Origin: UBA6176 sp032119375
GTDB taxonomy: Bacteria; Verrucomicrobiota; Verrucomicrobiia; Limisphaerales; UBA9464
DNA: 64,000 nucleotides
Direction: 5' to 3'
Assembly (NCBI GenBank): GCA_964430505.1
Contig: CAYSGH010000009.1
Span: 21,214-85,213 of the forward strand
Under the pieces are notes generated by a model that ran no database searches, had not been told where the DNA came from, and saw only the letters and a list, made by a program, of their open reading frames with translations. Below are positions 1 to 8,884 of the stretch, piece by piece. Numbering within the stretch: position 1 is the stretch's first letter; each line of letters starts with the position of its first letter. Made by a program: the position numbers and the translations under genes.

Positions 1-1
1 G

Positions 2-1957
2 GCCGTGATGTTCCTGGTGGGATGGCTCCGAGGACGGCCTGCGGACGACATGTTCATGGCGGCGATTGCGCTGGCGGTGGGTGCAATTCCGGAGGGATTG
101 CCGGCGGCGGTGACGATCACGTTGGCGATTGGCGTCGGACGCATGGCGCGGCGCAAGGCGATCATCCGGCGCCTGCCGGCCGTTGAGACCCTCGGCGGCA
201 CCACGGTGATTTGCTCCGACAAGACGGGGACCTTGACAGAGAACCAGATGACGGTTCGGGAGGCGTGGGCGGATGGGGAGTCGTATGGCGTGACGGGAGA
301 CGGCTACCGGCTGGACGGGGAGGTGCGCCATGCGGGCGTGGCCTGTGACGTGGCGAGCAACGTGGCGCTTGCGGAGACGTTTCGCGCCGGCGTGCTGTGC
401 AACGACTCGTGGCTTGCGGTGGAGGCGGGCGGCCGGGTGAAGGTTCATGGGGATCCCACGGAGGCGGCGTTGCTTGTCTCGGGACACAAGGCCGGATACG
501 TGCACGCGGCCACGCACGACGCCACGCCGCGCCTGGACGTCATCCCGTTCGAGTCCGACCTGATGTACATGGCGACGCTGCATGCGTCGGATCCGAGGGT
601 CATTTACAAGAAGGGGGCGTTGGACCGGGTGTTGGGCCGGTGCGACCGCATGTTGGGGGCGGACGGGCGCGAGGTGGCCTTGGACCGGGAAGGGGTGCGC
701 ATGGCCGGGGAAAGGATGGCGTCACGGGGCCTTCGGGTTCTTGCGTTTGCCCGGCGGCACGTGGGGGATGGACACGGGGAACTGGAGCACGAGCACGTGA
801 AGGAGGGACTCACGTTCCTGGGGTTGCAGGGCATGATGGACCCGCCGCGGCGCGAGGCCATCGACGCGGTGCGCCGGTGCCACCAGGCGGGGATCGCGGT
901 CAAGATGATCACGGGGGATCACGCGGGCACGGCGGTGGCGGTGGCGGGCCAGCTTGGGCTGCGTGGGGCGATGGGGCCGGACGGTCGCCTGGAGGCCATC
1001 AATGGCGAGGCGTTGGAGAGGATGGACGAGGCGAGGCTGCCCGAAGTGGTGGAAGGCACGGCGGTGTTTGCGCGGGTGGCACCGGAGCAGAAGCTGCGGC
1101 TGGTGCGGGCGTTGCAGTCCCGGGGCCATGTGGTGGCAATGACGGGCGACGGCGTGAACGACGCCCCGGCGCTGAAGCAGGCGGACATTGGCATCGCCAT
1201 GGGGATCACGGGCACCGAGGTGGCGAAGGGGGCTGCCTCCATGGTGTTGCTGGACGACAACTTCGCGTCGATCGAGGCCGCCGTGGAGGAGGGGCGGTCG
1301 GTGTTCGACAACCTGGTGAAGTTCATCGTCTGGACGCTGCCGACGAACGTCGGGGAGGCCATGTTGATGCTGGTGGCGGTGCTGGCGGGGCTCGAGTTGC
1401 CGGCGCTGCCGGTGCACTTGCTTTGGATCAACCTGGCCACGGCCATCCTGCTGGGCCTGACGCTGGTGTTCGAGCCGCGGGAGGCGGGCCTGATGCAGCG
1501 TCCGCCGCGGGCTCCGGGTCAGCCGCTGCTGACGCGCGCGCTGGTCTTGCGCACGGGCTTGGTGGCCTTGCTGATGGGCGCGGCCGGGCATGGGCTGTTT
1601 TGGTGGGAGCAGGCCGTCATGGGGATGACCGTCGCGGAGGCGCGCACGGTGGTCGTCAACGTCGTCGTGGTGGTCGAGGTGTTCTACCTCCTGAATTGCC
1701 GGTCCCTGACGCGCCCGTTCTTCCGCCTGGGTTGGTGGTCCAACCCGTGGATCACGCCGGGAATCGTGGCGATGCTGGGGGCTCAGGTCCTCTTCACCTA
1801 CCTGCCGGCGATGAACCGCCTGTTCCACACGGCCCCGATCCGGCTCGACGCATGGCTGCATGTGGCGGTGGTCGGGGTGGTCGTCTTCGTGGCGGTCGAG
1901 GTGGAGAAGTGGATTCGCTACGGAGGGCGACGCGGCGAGAAGTCGGTCCCGGAGTAA
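2..1957 (+). CDS. P-type cation-transporting ATPase, C-terminal part (5' end outside window)
   Basis: ATP-driven cation pump of the inner membrane, P2 (Ca2+/Mg2+/Na+-like) type. The reading frame is open to the window edge, so the first transmembrane helices and actuator domain are missing. The visible part has the M4 ion-site motif PEGLP near residue 29 and the phosphorylation loop DKTGTLTEN with its aspartate near residue 72. The nucleotide-binding domain carries KGALD and the hinge carries TGDGVNDAPALK. Hydrophobic helices of the C-terminal cation-ATPase domain follow to the end. No CPC motif is present, which argues against a copper or zinc pump. The transported ion cannot be read from the sequence. 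It converges with the TonB receptor across a terminator. Confidence 0.93.
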   Translation, partial: AVMFLVGWLRGRPADDMFMAAIALAVGAIPEGLPAAVTITLAIGVGRMARRKAIIRRLPAVETLGGTTVICSDKTGTLTENQMTVREAWADGESYGVTGDGYRLDGEVRHAGVACDVASNVALAETFRAGVLCNDSWLAVEAGGRVKVHGDPTEAALLVSGHKAGYVHAATHDATPRLDVIPFESDLMYMATLHASDPRVIYKKGALDRVLGRCDRMLGADGREVALDREGVRMAGERMASRGLRVLAFARRHVGDGHGELEHEHVKEGLTFLGLQGMMDPPRREAIDAVRRCHQAGIAVKMITGDHAGTAVAVAGQLGLRGAMGPDGRLEAINGEALERMDEARLPEVVEGTAVFARVAPEQKLRLVRALQSRGHVVAMTGDGVNDAPALKQADIGIAMGITGTEVAKGAASMVLLDDNFASIEAAVEEGRSVFDNLVKFIVWTLPTNVGEAMLMLVAVLAGLELPALPVHLLWINLATAILLGLTLVFEPREAGLMQRPPRAPGQPLLTRALVLRTGLVALLMGAAGHGLFWWEQAVMGMTVAEARTVVVNVVVVVEVFYLLNCRSLTRPFFRLGWWSNPWITPGIVAMLGAQVLFTYLPAMNRLFHTAPIRLDAWLHVAVVGVVVFVAVEVEKWIRYGGRRGEKSVPE

Positions 1958-1980
1958 CGTTCCAGGGCTCGGACGGAACG

Positions 1981-2014
1981 AAAAAGGCCGGCCCCGCTGG
2001 AAGCGGGACCGGCC
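1981..2014 (-). terminator. Rho-independent terminator for the TonB receptor gene
   Basis: A 12-bp GC-rich stem (1986-1997 with 2003-2014, one G-T pair) closes a 5-nt loop. On the minus strand it is followed at once by TTTTT. It lies 20 bases past the receptor stop codon. The plus strand has no T tract, so it acts in one direction only. Confidence 0.85.
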
Positions 2015-2033
2015 TGGATGGAGCCGGAGCGGC

Positions 2034-4928
2034 CTAGAACTGGCGGCTCAGTTGGACGAACCACTGGCGGCCGCGGATGTCGGTGAGGCGGCGGTCATAG
2101 CCGTCGCCGAAGGTGCTCTGCACCTGGGGCGGGGCCTCGTCGAGCAGGTTGTTGATGCCGAAGGTGAAGTCGGCCTCGACCTTGTGGATGCGGTAGGTCA
2201 GGCGCAGGTCATACGTCTGGTAGGATGGGACGTCGGCGAGGGCACCGGCGTTGTCGGGATTGTTGGGGTCGAAGTCGGCAGGCGAGATGCCGCCGTTGAC
2301 GTTCTCCCGGTAGCCATCGGTGTAGTTCCAGGCGAACGCGAAGGTGTAGCGGTCGTACTGGTACGAGAACGTGAGGTTGGAGCGCCACTCGGGGAAGCCG
2401 GCGTCCTCGAGCGCGGCGCCCGGCGCCCAGTACTTGCCGAGGTAACCCACGGCGCCGGAGCCCGGGAAGTTCTCCTGCTCGAAGGTCAGGATGCGCGTGG
2501 CGTTGCCATTGAGGCCGAACGTGCCCACGTCGGTCTTGTATTCGTAGCCCGCCTGGATGTCGATGCCGTCGGTGGTGCGGGTGCCGGAGTTGATCGCGCC
2601 GACGTTGCGGACCTGGTAGAGGTCGCCGAGGGCGTTGAGCTCGACCTGGGCTCCGAGGGGGTTGGCCGCGCTGATGCCGGCGTTCGCGCCGAACGGGTTG
2701 TTCGGGTTGGTGTCGGCCCCGTTGGCAAACCACTGGTTGACGACGTACTGGGCGGAGGCGAAGGGGATGCCGGTTTGTTGGATGCGGTAATAGCTCGCGC
2801 CGGTGGTGAAGCCCTTGAGCTTGTCGGGAGACGTGACGAACCCGATGAGGAACGTCTCGGAGTCGGTGGGCTTGAGCCGGGGATTGCCGATGGTGAGGAC
2901 GGCCTCCTCTGGTTGCTTGCGCTCCTTGGTGACCGGGTTGAAGAGCTCCGTGAAGTCCTGGCCGGGGAGCTGGTAGAGGGATCCGAAGCCCGGGGCGATA
3001 TAGCCTTGGGCGTAGGAACCGCGGATGGTGAGCTGCTTGTCGATGGGCTGCCAACGGAAGTTGACGGCGGGCTTGTAGCCGGTGACTCCGACGTCGGAGA
3101 AGCTCTCGTAACGGCCGGAGGTGGCGACGTTGAACGAGTGAACCAACGGCACGTCCTGGTCCTTGCTCAGCACCGGGATCGACACCTCGCCGAAGAACGA
3201 GTGGATGTCGCGGGAGGCGATGAGGGGTTGCACGACGTTGAACGGCCGGATGAGGCCGTTTTGGATGGCGACATCGGGCTCGAAGGAGCCCTTCACCTGC
3301 CGGTATTCGCCGCCGATGGTGGCCTCGACGGCACCGGCCGGGAGGTCAAACACCTGGCCGCCCACGTGGGCGTCGCCGAGGAAGATGCTGTCGGCGGAGT
3401 AGGAATAGGCCGTGCCAGACAGCGTCGAGAGGGTTTGGCCGGAGACGACCGGGGACACGCCGCCGATGGGGGTGTATCCGAAGACGTTGAAGGCGTTGGG
3501 GGTGCCGTCGGCGAGCAGTTTGTCGTAGTTGGCCCCGACCACGCCGCCGGTCTGGCGCTCCACGACCGAGGTGCGGTCGTACATGAAGGCCGTTTCCCAC
3601 TTCCAAGACGACTCGTTGATGCGGCCCTTGAGGCCGAAGACGTTATGGAACGTCTCGAAGTCGGTGAAGGTTTGGCGCGGGCCGAACTCGACGGGGCGAT
3701 AGCTGAACCGGAGGGGGCCGGTGGCGGCGGCTCCGAAGAGCTCCTTGTACCAGTAGTTGCTGGAGGGGAGCGTCTGGCCGGCGAGCGGCGAGGGCGCGAG
3801 CTGGTTGAACGATTGGTTGCGGACGTAATACGAGTTGGCGAACACCTCGAGGTTCTCGCCGAAGATTTTGTGGGTGATGGAGGCGTTGGCGTTGTAGCGC
3901 TCGTACGGGCGGTACACGGGAGTGTAGAAGCCGAAGGGGAACCCAGGTTGGCCGCCGGGGAAGAGGACGGCGTTGGGGCCATACACGACGGGCGAGTTCG
4001 GCCCGAGCAGGCCGTTCAGCCGGGCTTCCTCGGCGTCGCGCGCGGCGTTGCGCTGGGTGGCGGACAGGCCGGCCGTGTTGATCACCGCGAGCGGGTTGAA
4101 CGCGGCAGGGATTTGCGCGGCGTTGGTCAGGCCCATGGCCATTCCCGGGGTGACATTGAGGCGCCAGCGCAAGGGCGTGTTCCCCGCGCCGGGGTTCGGG
4201 TTGGAGAACAAGCCCGGGTTGGACGTGCCCGACACGGCGTTGGGCAGCGGACGGGAACGCTCGCGGTCCACGGAGAACATCGAGTTGGCCGCCGAGTAGT
4301 CGGCCGAGAACACCACCGAGGTGTTCTCCGTGGAGGTGCCCCACAGCAGTTGGAACCGGCGCTGGCCAACGTCGGTGTCGAACGTGTTGCCGTAGAAGGA
4401 GGAGATGCGCAGCCCATTGAAGTTCTGGCGCAGGACCACGTTGACGACGCCCGCGACGGCGTCGTTGCCGTAAATGGTGGACGCGCCGTCGTTGAGGACG
4501 TCGATGCGCTCGATGGCGGCCTCGGGGAGCAGGTTCAGGTCCTCGGTAGAAACGCGGCGTCCGTTGACGAGGACGAGGGTGGCGTTGGCCGGGAGGCCGC
4601 GCAGCGAGATGGTCGAACTGCCGTCGCCGCCGTTTGCGAACGCCTCGTTGACGATGCCAGGCCCCGCGAGCTGCGGCAGCTTGACGCGCAGGATGTCGCC
4701 GATCGTCGGGAAGCCGGCGTTCATCGGCGTCGTGGTGTCCACGGCCGTGACCGACAGGGCACCCTCGACCTCGGCAGCCGACAGGCGCGTTCCCGTGATG
4801 GTCTGCCGGGCCACGTTGGTGGATTCCTGGGCGATGGCGGCCCCGGCGAGCAAGTGCGCGCCCAGGCCGATGGTCAACATCCGGCGTGCGGCGTCCGCAC
4901 GGCGAATCTGTTCAATGGTTAGGTTCAT
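2034..4928 (-). CDS. TonB-dependent outer-membrane receptor
   Basis: Outer-membrane beta-barrel that imports a ligand using TonB energy; the substrate is unknown. From the ATG at 4928 the protein has 964 residues. A signal peptide runs to about residue 34 (AGAAIA then QES). A plug domain lies at about 40-150, with the RGLPANATLVLVNGRR segment and the IERIDVLNDGASTIYG segment typical of SusC/BtuB-type plugs. A long barrel follows and ends in an aromatic residue (LSRQF), as barrel insertion requires. The frame stays open upstream to 5573, but that stretch has no signal peptide and overlaps pyrF, so I reject it. No SusD-like partner is adjacent, so a polysaccharide-utilisation role is not supported by context. 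Confidence 0.93.
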   Translation of the reverse strand: MNLTIEQIRRADAARRMLTIGLGAHLLAGAAIAQESTNVARQTITGTRLSAAEVEGALSVTAVDTTTPMNAGFPTIGDILRVKLPQLAGPGIVNEAFANGGDGSSTISLRGLPANATLVLVNGRRVSTEDLNLLPEAAIERIDVLNDGASTIYGNDAVAGVVNVVLRQNFNGLRISSFYGNTFDTDVGQRRFQLLWGTSTENTSVVFSADYSAANSMFSVDRERSRPLPNAVSGTSNPGLFSNPNPGAGNTPLRWRLNVTPGMAMGLTNAAQIPAAFNPLAVINTAGLSATQRNAARDAEEARLNGLLGPNSPVVYGPNAVLFPGGQPGFPFGFYTPVYRPYERYNANASITHKIFGENLEVFANSYYVRNQSFNQLAPSPLAGQTLPSSNYWYKELFGAAATGPLRFSYRPVEFGPRQTFTDFETFHNVFGLKGRINESSWKWETAFMYDRTSVVERQTGGVVGANYDKLLADGTPNAFNVFGYTPIGGVSPVVSGQTLSTLSGTAYSYSADSIFLGDAHVGGQVFDLPAGAVEATIGGEYRQVKGSFEPDVAIQNGLIRPFNVVQPLIASRDIHSFFGEVSIPVLSKDQDVPLVHSFNVATSGRYESFSDVGVTGYKPAVNFRWQPIDKQLTIRGSYAQGYIAPGFGSLYQLPGQDFTELFNPVTKERKQPEEAVLTIGNPRLKPTDSETFLIGFVTSPDKLKGFTTGASYYRIQQTGIPFASAQYVVNQWFANGADTNPNNPFGANAGISAANPLGAQVELNALGDLYQVRNVGAINSGTRTTDGIDIQAGYEYKTDVGTFGLNGNATRILTFEQENFPGSGAVGYLGKYWAPGAALEDAGFPEWRSNLTFSYQYDRYTFAFAWNYTDGYRENVNGGISPADFDPNNPDNAGALADVPSYQTYDLRLTYRIHKVEADFTFGINNLLDEAPPQVQSTFGDGYDRRLTDIRGRQWFVQLSRQF

Positions 4929-5361
4929 GGTGTGTTGCTTCGTTGAATGACGCTGTGTTCGCGCTGTCACCCGGCTTTCCGGGATCGAATCCCACCGTGT
5001 CTCGTCGCAACCAATGCGGCGCGTCCGAAGCCCTTGACGACGTCCTTGGAGGAGGCATGTCCACCCGGGAATGCCACCCCTCGGCCAGCAAGTCGGTGCA
5101 AGGTTCCGGACGCATCGGGGTCGCGATGAGGCGCGGAGGGATCGGTTTCCCCAACGGAAAACCCGAATGCGCAGCGAGGCAAGCCGCATTTTCCCGGCGA
5201 GGGCTGCGGCGCTGCGCAGGCCAGCGGATGGAATGGCACGCCATGCATCGTGACGGACTTGGATGGCTTCGGGTGGGGCAGGGCAAGGCGTGGCCCTGCA
5301 CGTGGGGACCCTGCCGATTTGCCGCTTCCACTGGTCAGGCCTGTTCCGGACTCTCCCGGGC
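4929..5361. other. Divergent intergenic region between the TonB receptor and pyrF
   Basis: 433 bases without a convincing gene. It must hold the promoters of both flanking genes. I looked for a cobalamin riboswitch on the receptor side and saw none of its conserved boxes. Short open frames here lack coding character. Confidence 0.6.
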
Positions 5362-6069
5362 ATGCGCAACCCCGTCATCGTTGCCCTCGACATTCCCGAT
5401 CCCGCCCGGGCGCTCGCCCTCGCCCGGGCCGTGGGACCCCACGTCGGTGCGGTCAAGGTGGGCAAGGAACTCTTCGTCAGCGCCGGGCCGGACATCGTCC
5501 GGACCCTCCGTGCGGACGGCGTCGGGGTGTTCCTCGACCTGAAGTTCCATGACATCCCCAACACGGTCGCCAAGGCGGTGGCGGCGGCGACGCGGTTGGG
5601 GGTGCAGATGCTGACGCTCCATGCTTCGGGGGGCGCTGCGATGATGCGGGCGGCGGTGGCCAGCGCGTCCGAGACGGCCGCCGCATCCGGGCAACCGGCG
5701 CCGCTGGTCCTGGGGGTGACCGTGCTGACAAGCCACGACGACGCGAGCCTAGCCGAGACGGGCGTCGCGGCGGGCGTCGAGGCTCAGGTGGAGCATCTGG
5801 CCCGCCTGGCGGTGGGCGCGGGCGTTCCGGGTTTGGTGTGTTCGCCGCTCGAGTTGCCGCGGCTGCGGTCGTTTCTTCCCGCCGACGTGCAGTTGGTCAC
5901 GCCCGGCATCCGGACGGGGAACGAAAAGGCCGATGATCAACGGCGGACACTGAGTCCCCGGGAGGCGATGGCAGCCGGCGCGTCGTGGCTGGTGGTGGGC
6001 CGCCCGATCTACGCGGCGGCGGACCCCGTGGCGGCGGCGCGCGCGATCGCGGCCGAGGCGTGCGGGTAG
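5362..6069 (+). CDS. pyrF: orotidine 5'-phosphate decarboxylase
   Basis: Cytosolic last step of UMP synthesis: decarboxylates OMP to UMP. The 235-residue length fits the bacterial type I (PyrF) enzyme. The N-terminal strand VALDIPD is followed by VKVGKELF and by the catalytic D-x-K-x-x-D tetrad region FLDLKFHDIPNT, with D59, K61 and D64. The C-terminal phosphate-binding strand VTPGIR and the ASWLVVGRPI segment are present. I chose the ATG at 5362 because the protein then begins directly at the first barrel strand; the upstream in-frame extension from 5263 is unlike the family. No other pyrimidine genes are nearby. It converges on recJ. Confidence 0.95.
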   Translation: MRNPVIVALDIPDPARALALARAVGPHVGAVKVGKELFVSAGPDIVRTLRADGVGVFLDLKFHDIPNTVAKAVAAATRLGVQMLTLHASGGAAMMRAAVASASETAAASGQPAPLVLGVTVLTSHDDASLAETGVAAGVEAQVEHLARLAVGAGVPGLVCSPLELPRLRSFLPADVQLVTPGIRTGNEKADDQRRTLSPREAMAAGASWLVVGRPIYAAADPVAAARAIAAEACG

Positions 6070-6107
6070 GCCGCAGGCGATTCGGGGCGGGCCGGGGAAG
6101 CCCAAGT

Positions 6108-6122
6108 CGGGGCAACACCCCG
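6108..6122 (+). terminator. possible weak terminator between pyrF and recJ
   Basis: CGGGG and CCCCG pair around a CAACA loop 39 bases after the pyrF stop, followed by TCGGTTT. The stem is short and the T tract poor, so this is tentative. Confidence 0.3.
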
Positions 6123-6128
6123 TCGGTT

Positions 6129-7844
6129 TCAGGCGGAAGCCTGCGAGGGCCGCCAGTCGAGGAGCTTGAACTGGACGGACCTGCGGCCGTTGAACTCGTT
6201 GATGGACGGGACGCCCACGAGGTCGAAGTCGCCGGTGGGCACGGGCTTCTCGGCGGCGTTCCACCAGAGGCAGTCGGCGGACGTGCGCCCGTCGGTGATG
6301 GAGAGGCGCCAGTGTTGCTGTTCCTTGCCGATTTTTTGGGCCGGACGCGCGTTGCGGAGGGAAGGGACGAGCAGGTGAACCGGGGGATTGCCTTGGCCGA
6401 AGGGCTCGAGTCGGCCGAGTTCCTCCACGGCCGGGATGTCGAGGGACGAGAGGGGTGCCGTGGCGTCGATGCGCAGGCTCGGGACGAGCAGGTCCGGCGC
6501 GAGGGAGGCGCGGGCGATGCGGTTGAGGCGCTCGCGGAGGTCGTCCATCCGCTCCGGGGCGACGGTGACGCCGGCCGCCATGGCGTGGCCGCCGTGCTTG
6601 ACCAACAGGTCGTCGCAACCACGAAGCGCCGCCGCGAGGTCGAAGCCCGGGATGCTCCGGCCGGAGCCGCGCCATTCATTGCCCTCGCCCCCGATGATCA
6701 GGGTGGGCCGGTGGAACTCGCGCAGGACGCGCGAGGCGACGATGCCGACGACGCCGACGTGCCAGAGGAGGTGGCCCTCGACGATGACGTAGTCGCGTTC
6801 GGGGTTGAACCGGGACCGGACGAGCGCGATGGCGTCGTCGGCCATGGTGCGCTCGATGGCCTGACGCTCGCGGTTGTGGAGGTCGAGGTCCTGGGCGAGG
6901 GCGCGGGCGGGCTCGGGGTGCGAGGCGAGGAGGAGGTCGAGGGCGCGGCGTGCGGAGTCGAGCCGCCCGGCGGCGTTGAGGCGCGGGCCGAGCTGGAACC
7001 CGACGTGATCGACGCGGACGTCGTCGGGGACGCCGGCGACCTCCTTCAGGGCTACGATGCCGTGGCGCCGGGACGATCCGAGGCGTTGGAGGCCGACGGT
7101 GGCGAGGATGCGGTTCTCGCGGACGAGGGGGACGAGGTCCGCAATGGTGCCCAAGGCGACGAGGTCGAGGAGCGGGCGGAGGTCGTAGGCATCGAAGCCG
7201 GGCAGTTGCTGGCGTCGGCCTTCCTTGAGGAGGGCGTGGGCGAGCTTGAAGGCAAGGCCGGCCGAGCAGAGTTCCTGGTCGTGTTGGCCGAGCTGCGGGT
7301 TGACGAGGGCGACGGGCTCGGCGGGGGCGTCCCCGGGTTGATGGTGGTCTAGGACGAGGACATCGACGCCCTGGGAGGCGAGCCATTGGACGGGTTCGCG
7401 CGCGGTGGAGCCGCAATCGACGGCGAGCAGCAACGGGGCGGGCCGGGCGGCGTGGCAGTTGCGGGCGGCCGCCATCGTGAGGCCGTAGCCCTCCTTGAAG
7501 CGGTCCGGGAGGTAATGGGAGACGGACCAGCCAAGGTCGGTGAACACCTGGGTCAGAAGCGCGACGGACGTGACGCCATCAACGTCGTAGTCGCCAAACA
7601 AGGTGAGGTGTTCGCCGCGTGCGCGGGCTTGGAGGAGGCGTTGGATCGCGGGGCCGACGTTGGGGAGTCGGAGGGGATCGGCGAGGTCCTTGAGGCGAGG
7701 CGACAGGAACGCCGCCGCGTCGACGGGATCACCGAGGCCGCGCCCGAGAAGGCAGGTGGCGGTCAGTTCGCGAATGCCGAGGGCCTGCTGCAGGAGGCGG
7801 GATTCCAGCGGACGGGGCGGTGACGTCTCCCAGCGGAAGCGCAT
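6129..7844 (-). CDS. recJ: single-stranded-DNA-specific 5'-3' exonuclease RecJ
   Basis: Mn2+-dependent exonuclease that degrades single-stranded DNA from the 5' end in recombination, mismatch and base-excision repair. The 571-residue length fits RecJ. The DHH phosphoesterase core is clear: DYDVDG at residues 85-90, VDCG at 142-145, and the name-giving DHH at 166-168. The DHHA1 domain holds the family motif GGHAMAAG in its second half. The C-terminal region (about 460-571) matches the OB-like RecJ domain. The ATG at 7844 has no clear Shine-Dalgarno. It follows the TerC-type gene by 31 bases on the same strand, so it is probably the last gene of a three-gene transcript. Confidence 0.95.
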   Translation of the reverse strand: MRFRWETSPPRPLESRLLQQALGIRELTATCLLGRGLGDPVDAAAFLSPRLKDLADPLRLPNVGPAIQRLLQARARGEHLTLFGDYDVDGVTSVALLTQVFTDLGWSVSHYLPDRFKEGYGLTMAAARNCHAARPAPLLLAVDCGSTAREPVQWLASQGVDVLVLDHHQPGDAPAEPVALVNPQLGQHDQELCSAGLAFKLAHALLKEGRRQQLPGFDAYDLRPLLDLVALGTIADLVPLVRENRILATVGLQRLGSSRRHGIVALKEVAGVPDDVRVDHVGFQLGPRLNAAGRLDSARRALDLLLASHPEPARALAQDLDLHNRERQAIERTMADDAIALVRSRFNPERDYVIVEGHLLWHVGVVGIVASRVLREFHRPTLIIGGEGNEWRGSGRSIPGFDLAAALRGCDDLLVKHGGHAMAAGVTVAPERMDDLRERLNRIARASLAPDLLVPSLRIDATAPLSSLDIPAVEELGRLEPFGQGNPPVHLLVPSLRNARPAQKIGKEQQHWRLSITDGRTSADCLWWNAAEKPVPTGDFDLVGVPSINEFNGRRSVQFKLLDWRPSQASA

Positions 7845-7875
7845 GGTGAAGCTTGGGGGAGGCGCGTCTGCGAGG

Positions 7876-8865
7876 CTAGGAACGGCCCGCTTCCTGGCGC
7901 TCGCGCCATGCCACCACCATGGAGGCGGCCATGGACACGAAGATGATGGTGATGACGGCGGCGAGGGAGACGTTGGTGAGGTGCTCGCCCAGCCAGCGCT
8001 TCAGCCAGGTTTCGGCGAGCATCTTCGACCCGATGAGCACGAGGACCAGCGACAGGCCGTACTTGAGGTAACGGAAGTAGCCCATGGCGCTGGCCAACAC
8101 GAAGTAGAGCGAGCGCAGGCCCAGGATGGCGAACACGTTGGACGTGAAGATCAGGAAGGGCTCGGACGTGATGCCGAAGATGGCCGGGATCGAGTCGAGG
8201 GCGAACACGACGTCGGTGGTCTCGACGACGAGCAGCACCAGGAAGAGCGGGGTGAAGCGGAGGGCTCCCTCGACGCGGGTGGTGAAGCGCTCGCCGTCGA
8301 AGGTGTTGGTAAAGGGAAGGAGGCGGCGCGCGAGGCGGACGACGGCCTTGTCCTCGAGGGAGGATCCGTCGTCGTCGGTCCCCGAGAGGGCCATCTTGGC
8401 CCCGGTGAAGACGAGGAATGCGCCCATCAGGTAGAGGATGAAGTGGAAGCGTTCCACGAGCTCGCTTCCGGCCCAGATCATGACGCCGCGCATGGCCAGC
8501 GCGCCGAGGATGCCCCAGAAGAGGACGCGGTGTTGCCAGGACTTGGGCACCTTGAAGTAGGAGAAGATCAGGGCGATGACGAAGACGTTGTCCATCGAGA
8601 GGGACAACTCGACGAGGTAGCCCGTGACGAACGACGTCGTCCACGCGGGCGTCCAGGCGGGCACGAGCCGTGGCCCGGCCCAAAACGCGAACAGCATCGC
8701 CGCACTGGCCCAGACGGACGTCCAGCCCACCGCCTCCCGAAACGTCACCTCGCGGCTGGTGCGGTGGAACAATCCGAGGTCGATCGCCAGGGCGACGACG
8801 ACGAATGCGGCGAATGCGGCCCAATAAACAGGCCCGGCTCCTGTGGAGGCGGTCAGGGCAAGCAT
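7876..8865 (-). CDS. TerC/Alx family integral membrane protein
   Basis: Polytopic inner-membrane protein of 329 residues in the TerC family. Members such as Alx and MeeF-type exporters are linked to manganese export and to tellurite resistance. Family marks are the early acidic helix with AIDLGLFHR, the helix ELSLSMDNVFVIALIF with its conserved SxDNxF core, and FALDSIPAIFGIT in the second half, where the two DN/DS motifs are thought to form the ion path. I chose the ATG at 8865 because upstream residues are arginine- and proline-rich and unlike the family. It begins 19 bases after the stop of the propeller gene. The substrate is unproven. Confidence 0.9.
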   Translation of the reverse strand: MLALTASTGAGPVYWAAFAAFVVVALAIDLGLFHRTSREVTFREAVGWTSVWASAAMLFAFWAGPRLVPAWTPAWTTSFVTGYLVELSLSMDNVFVIALIFSYFKVPKSWQHRVLFWGILGALAMRGVMIWAGSELVERFHFILYLMGAFLVFTGAKMALSGTDDDGSSLEDKAVVRLARRLLPFTNTFDGERFTTRVEGALRFTPLFLVLLVVETTDVVFALDSIPAIFGITSEPFLIFTSNVFAILGLRSLYFVLASAMGYFRYLKYGLSLVLVLIGSKMLAETWLKRWLGEHLTNVSLAAVITIIFVSMAASMVVAWRERQEAGRS

Positions 8866-8884
8866 GGGGCGATGCGTGGGGCGG

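Noticed and set aside
1860..4922. 1020-residue plus-strand open frame opposite the TonB receptor
   Set aside because: Low-complexity Val/Gly/Glu/Asp sequence without domains; the receptor on the other strand is unambiguous.
4929..5361. cobalamin riboswitch upstream of the TonB receptor
   Set aside because: None of the conserved boxes is visible on the minus strand.
4929..5573. upstream extension of the TonB receptor frame
   Set aside because: It would overlap pyrF and bury the signal peptide inside the protein.
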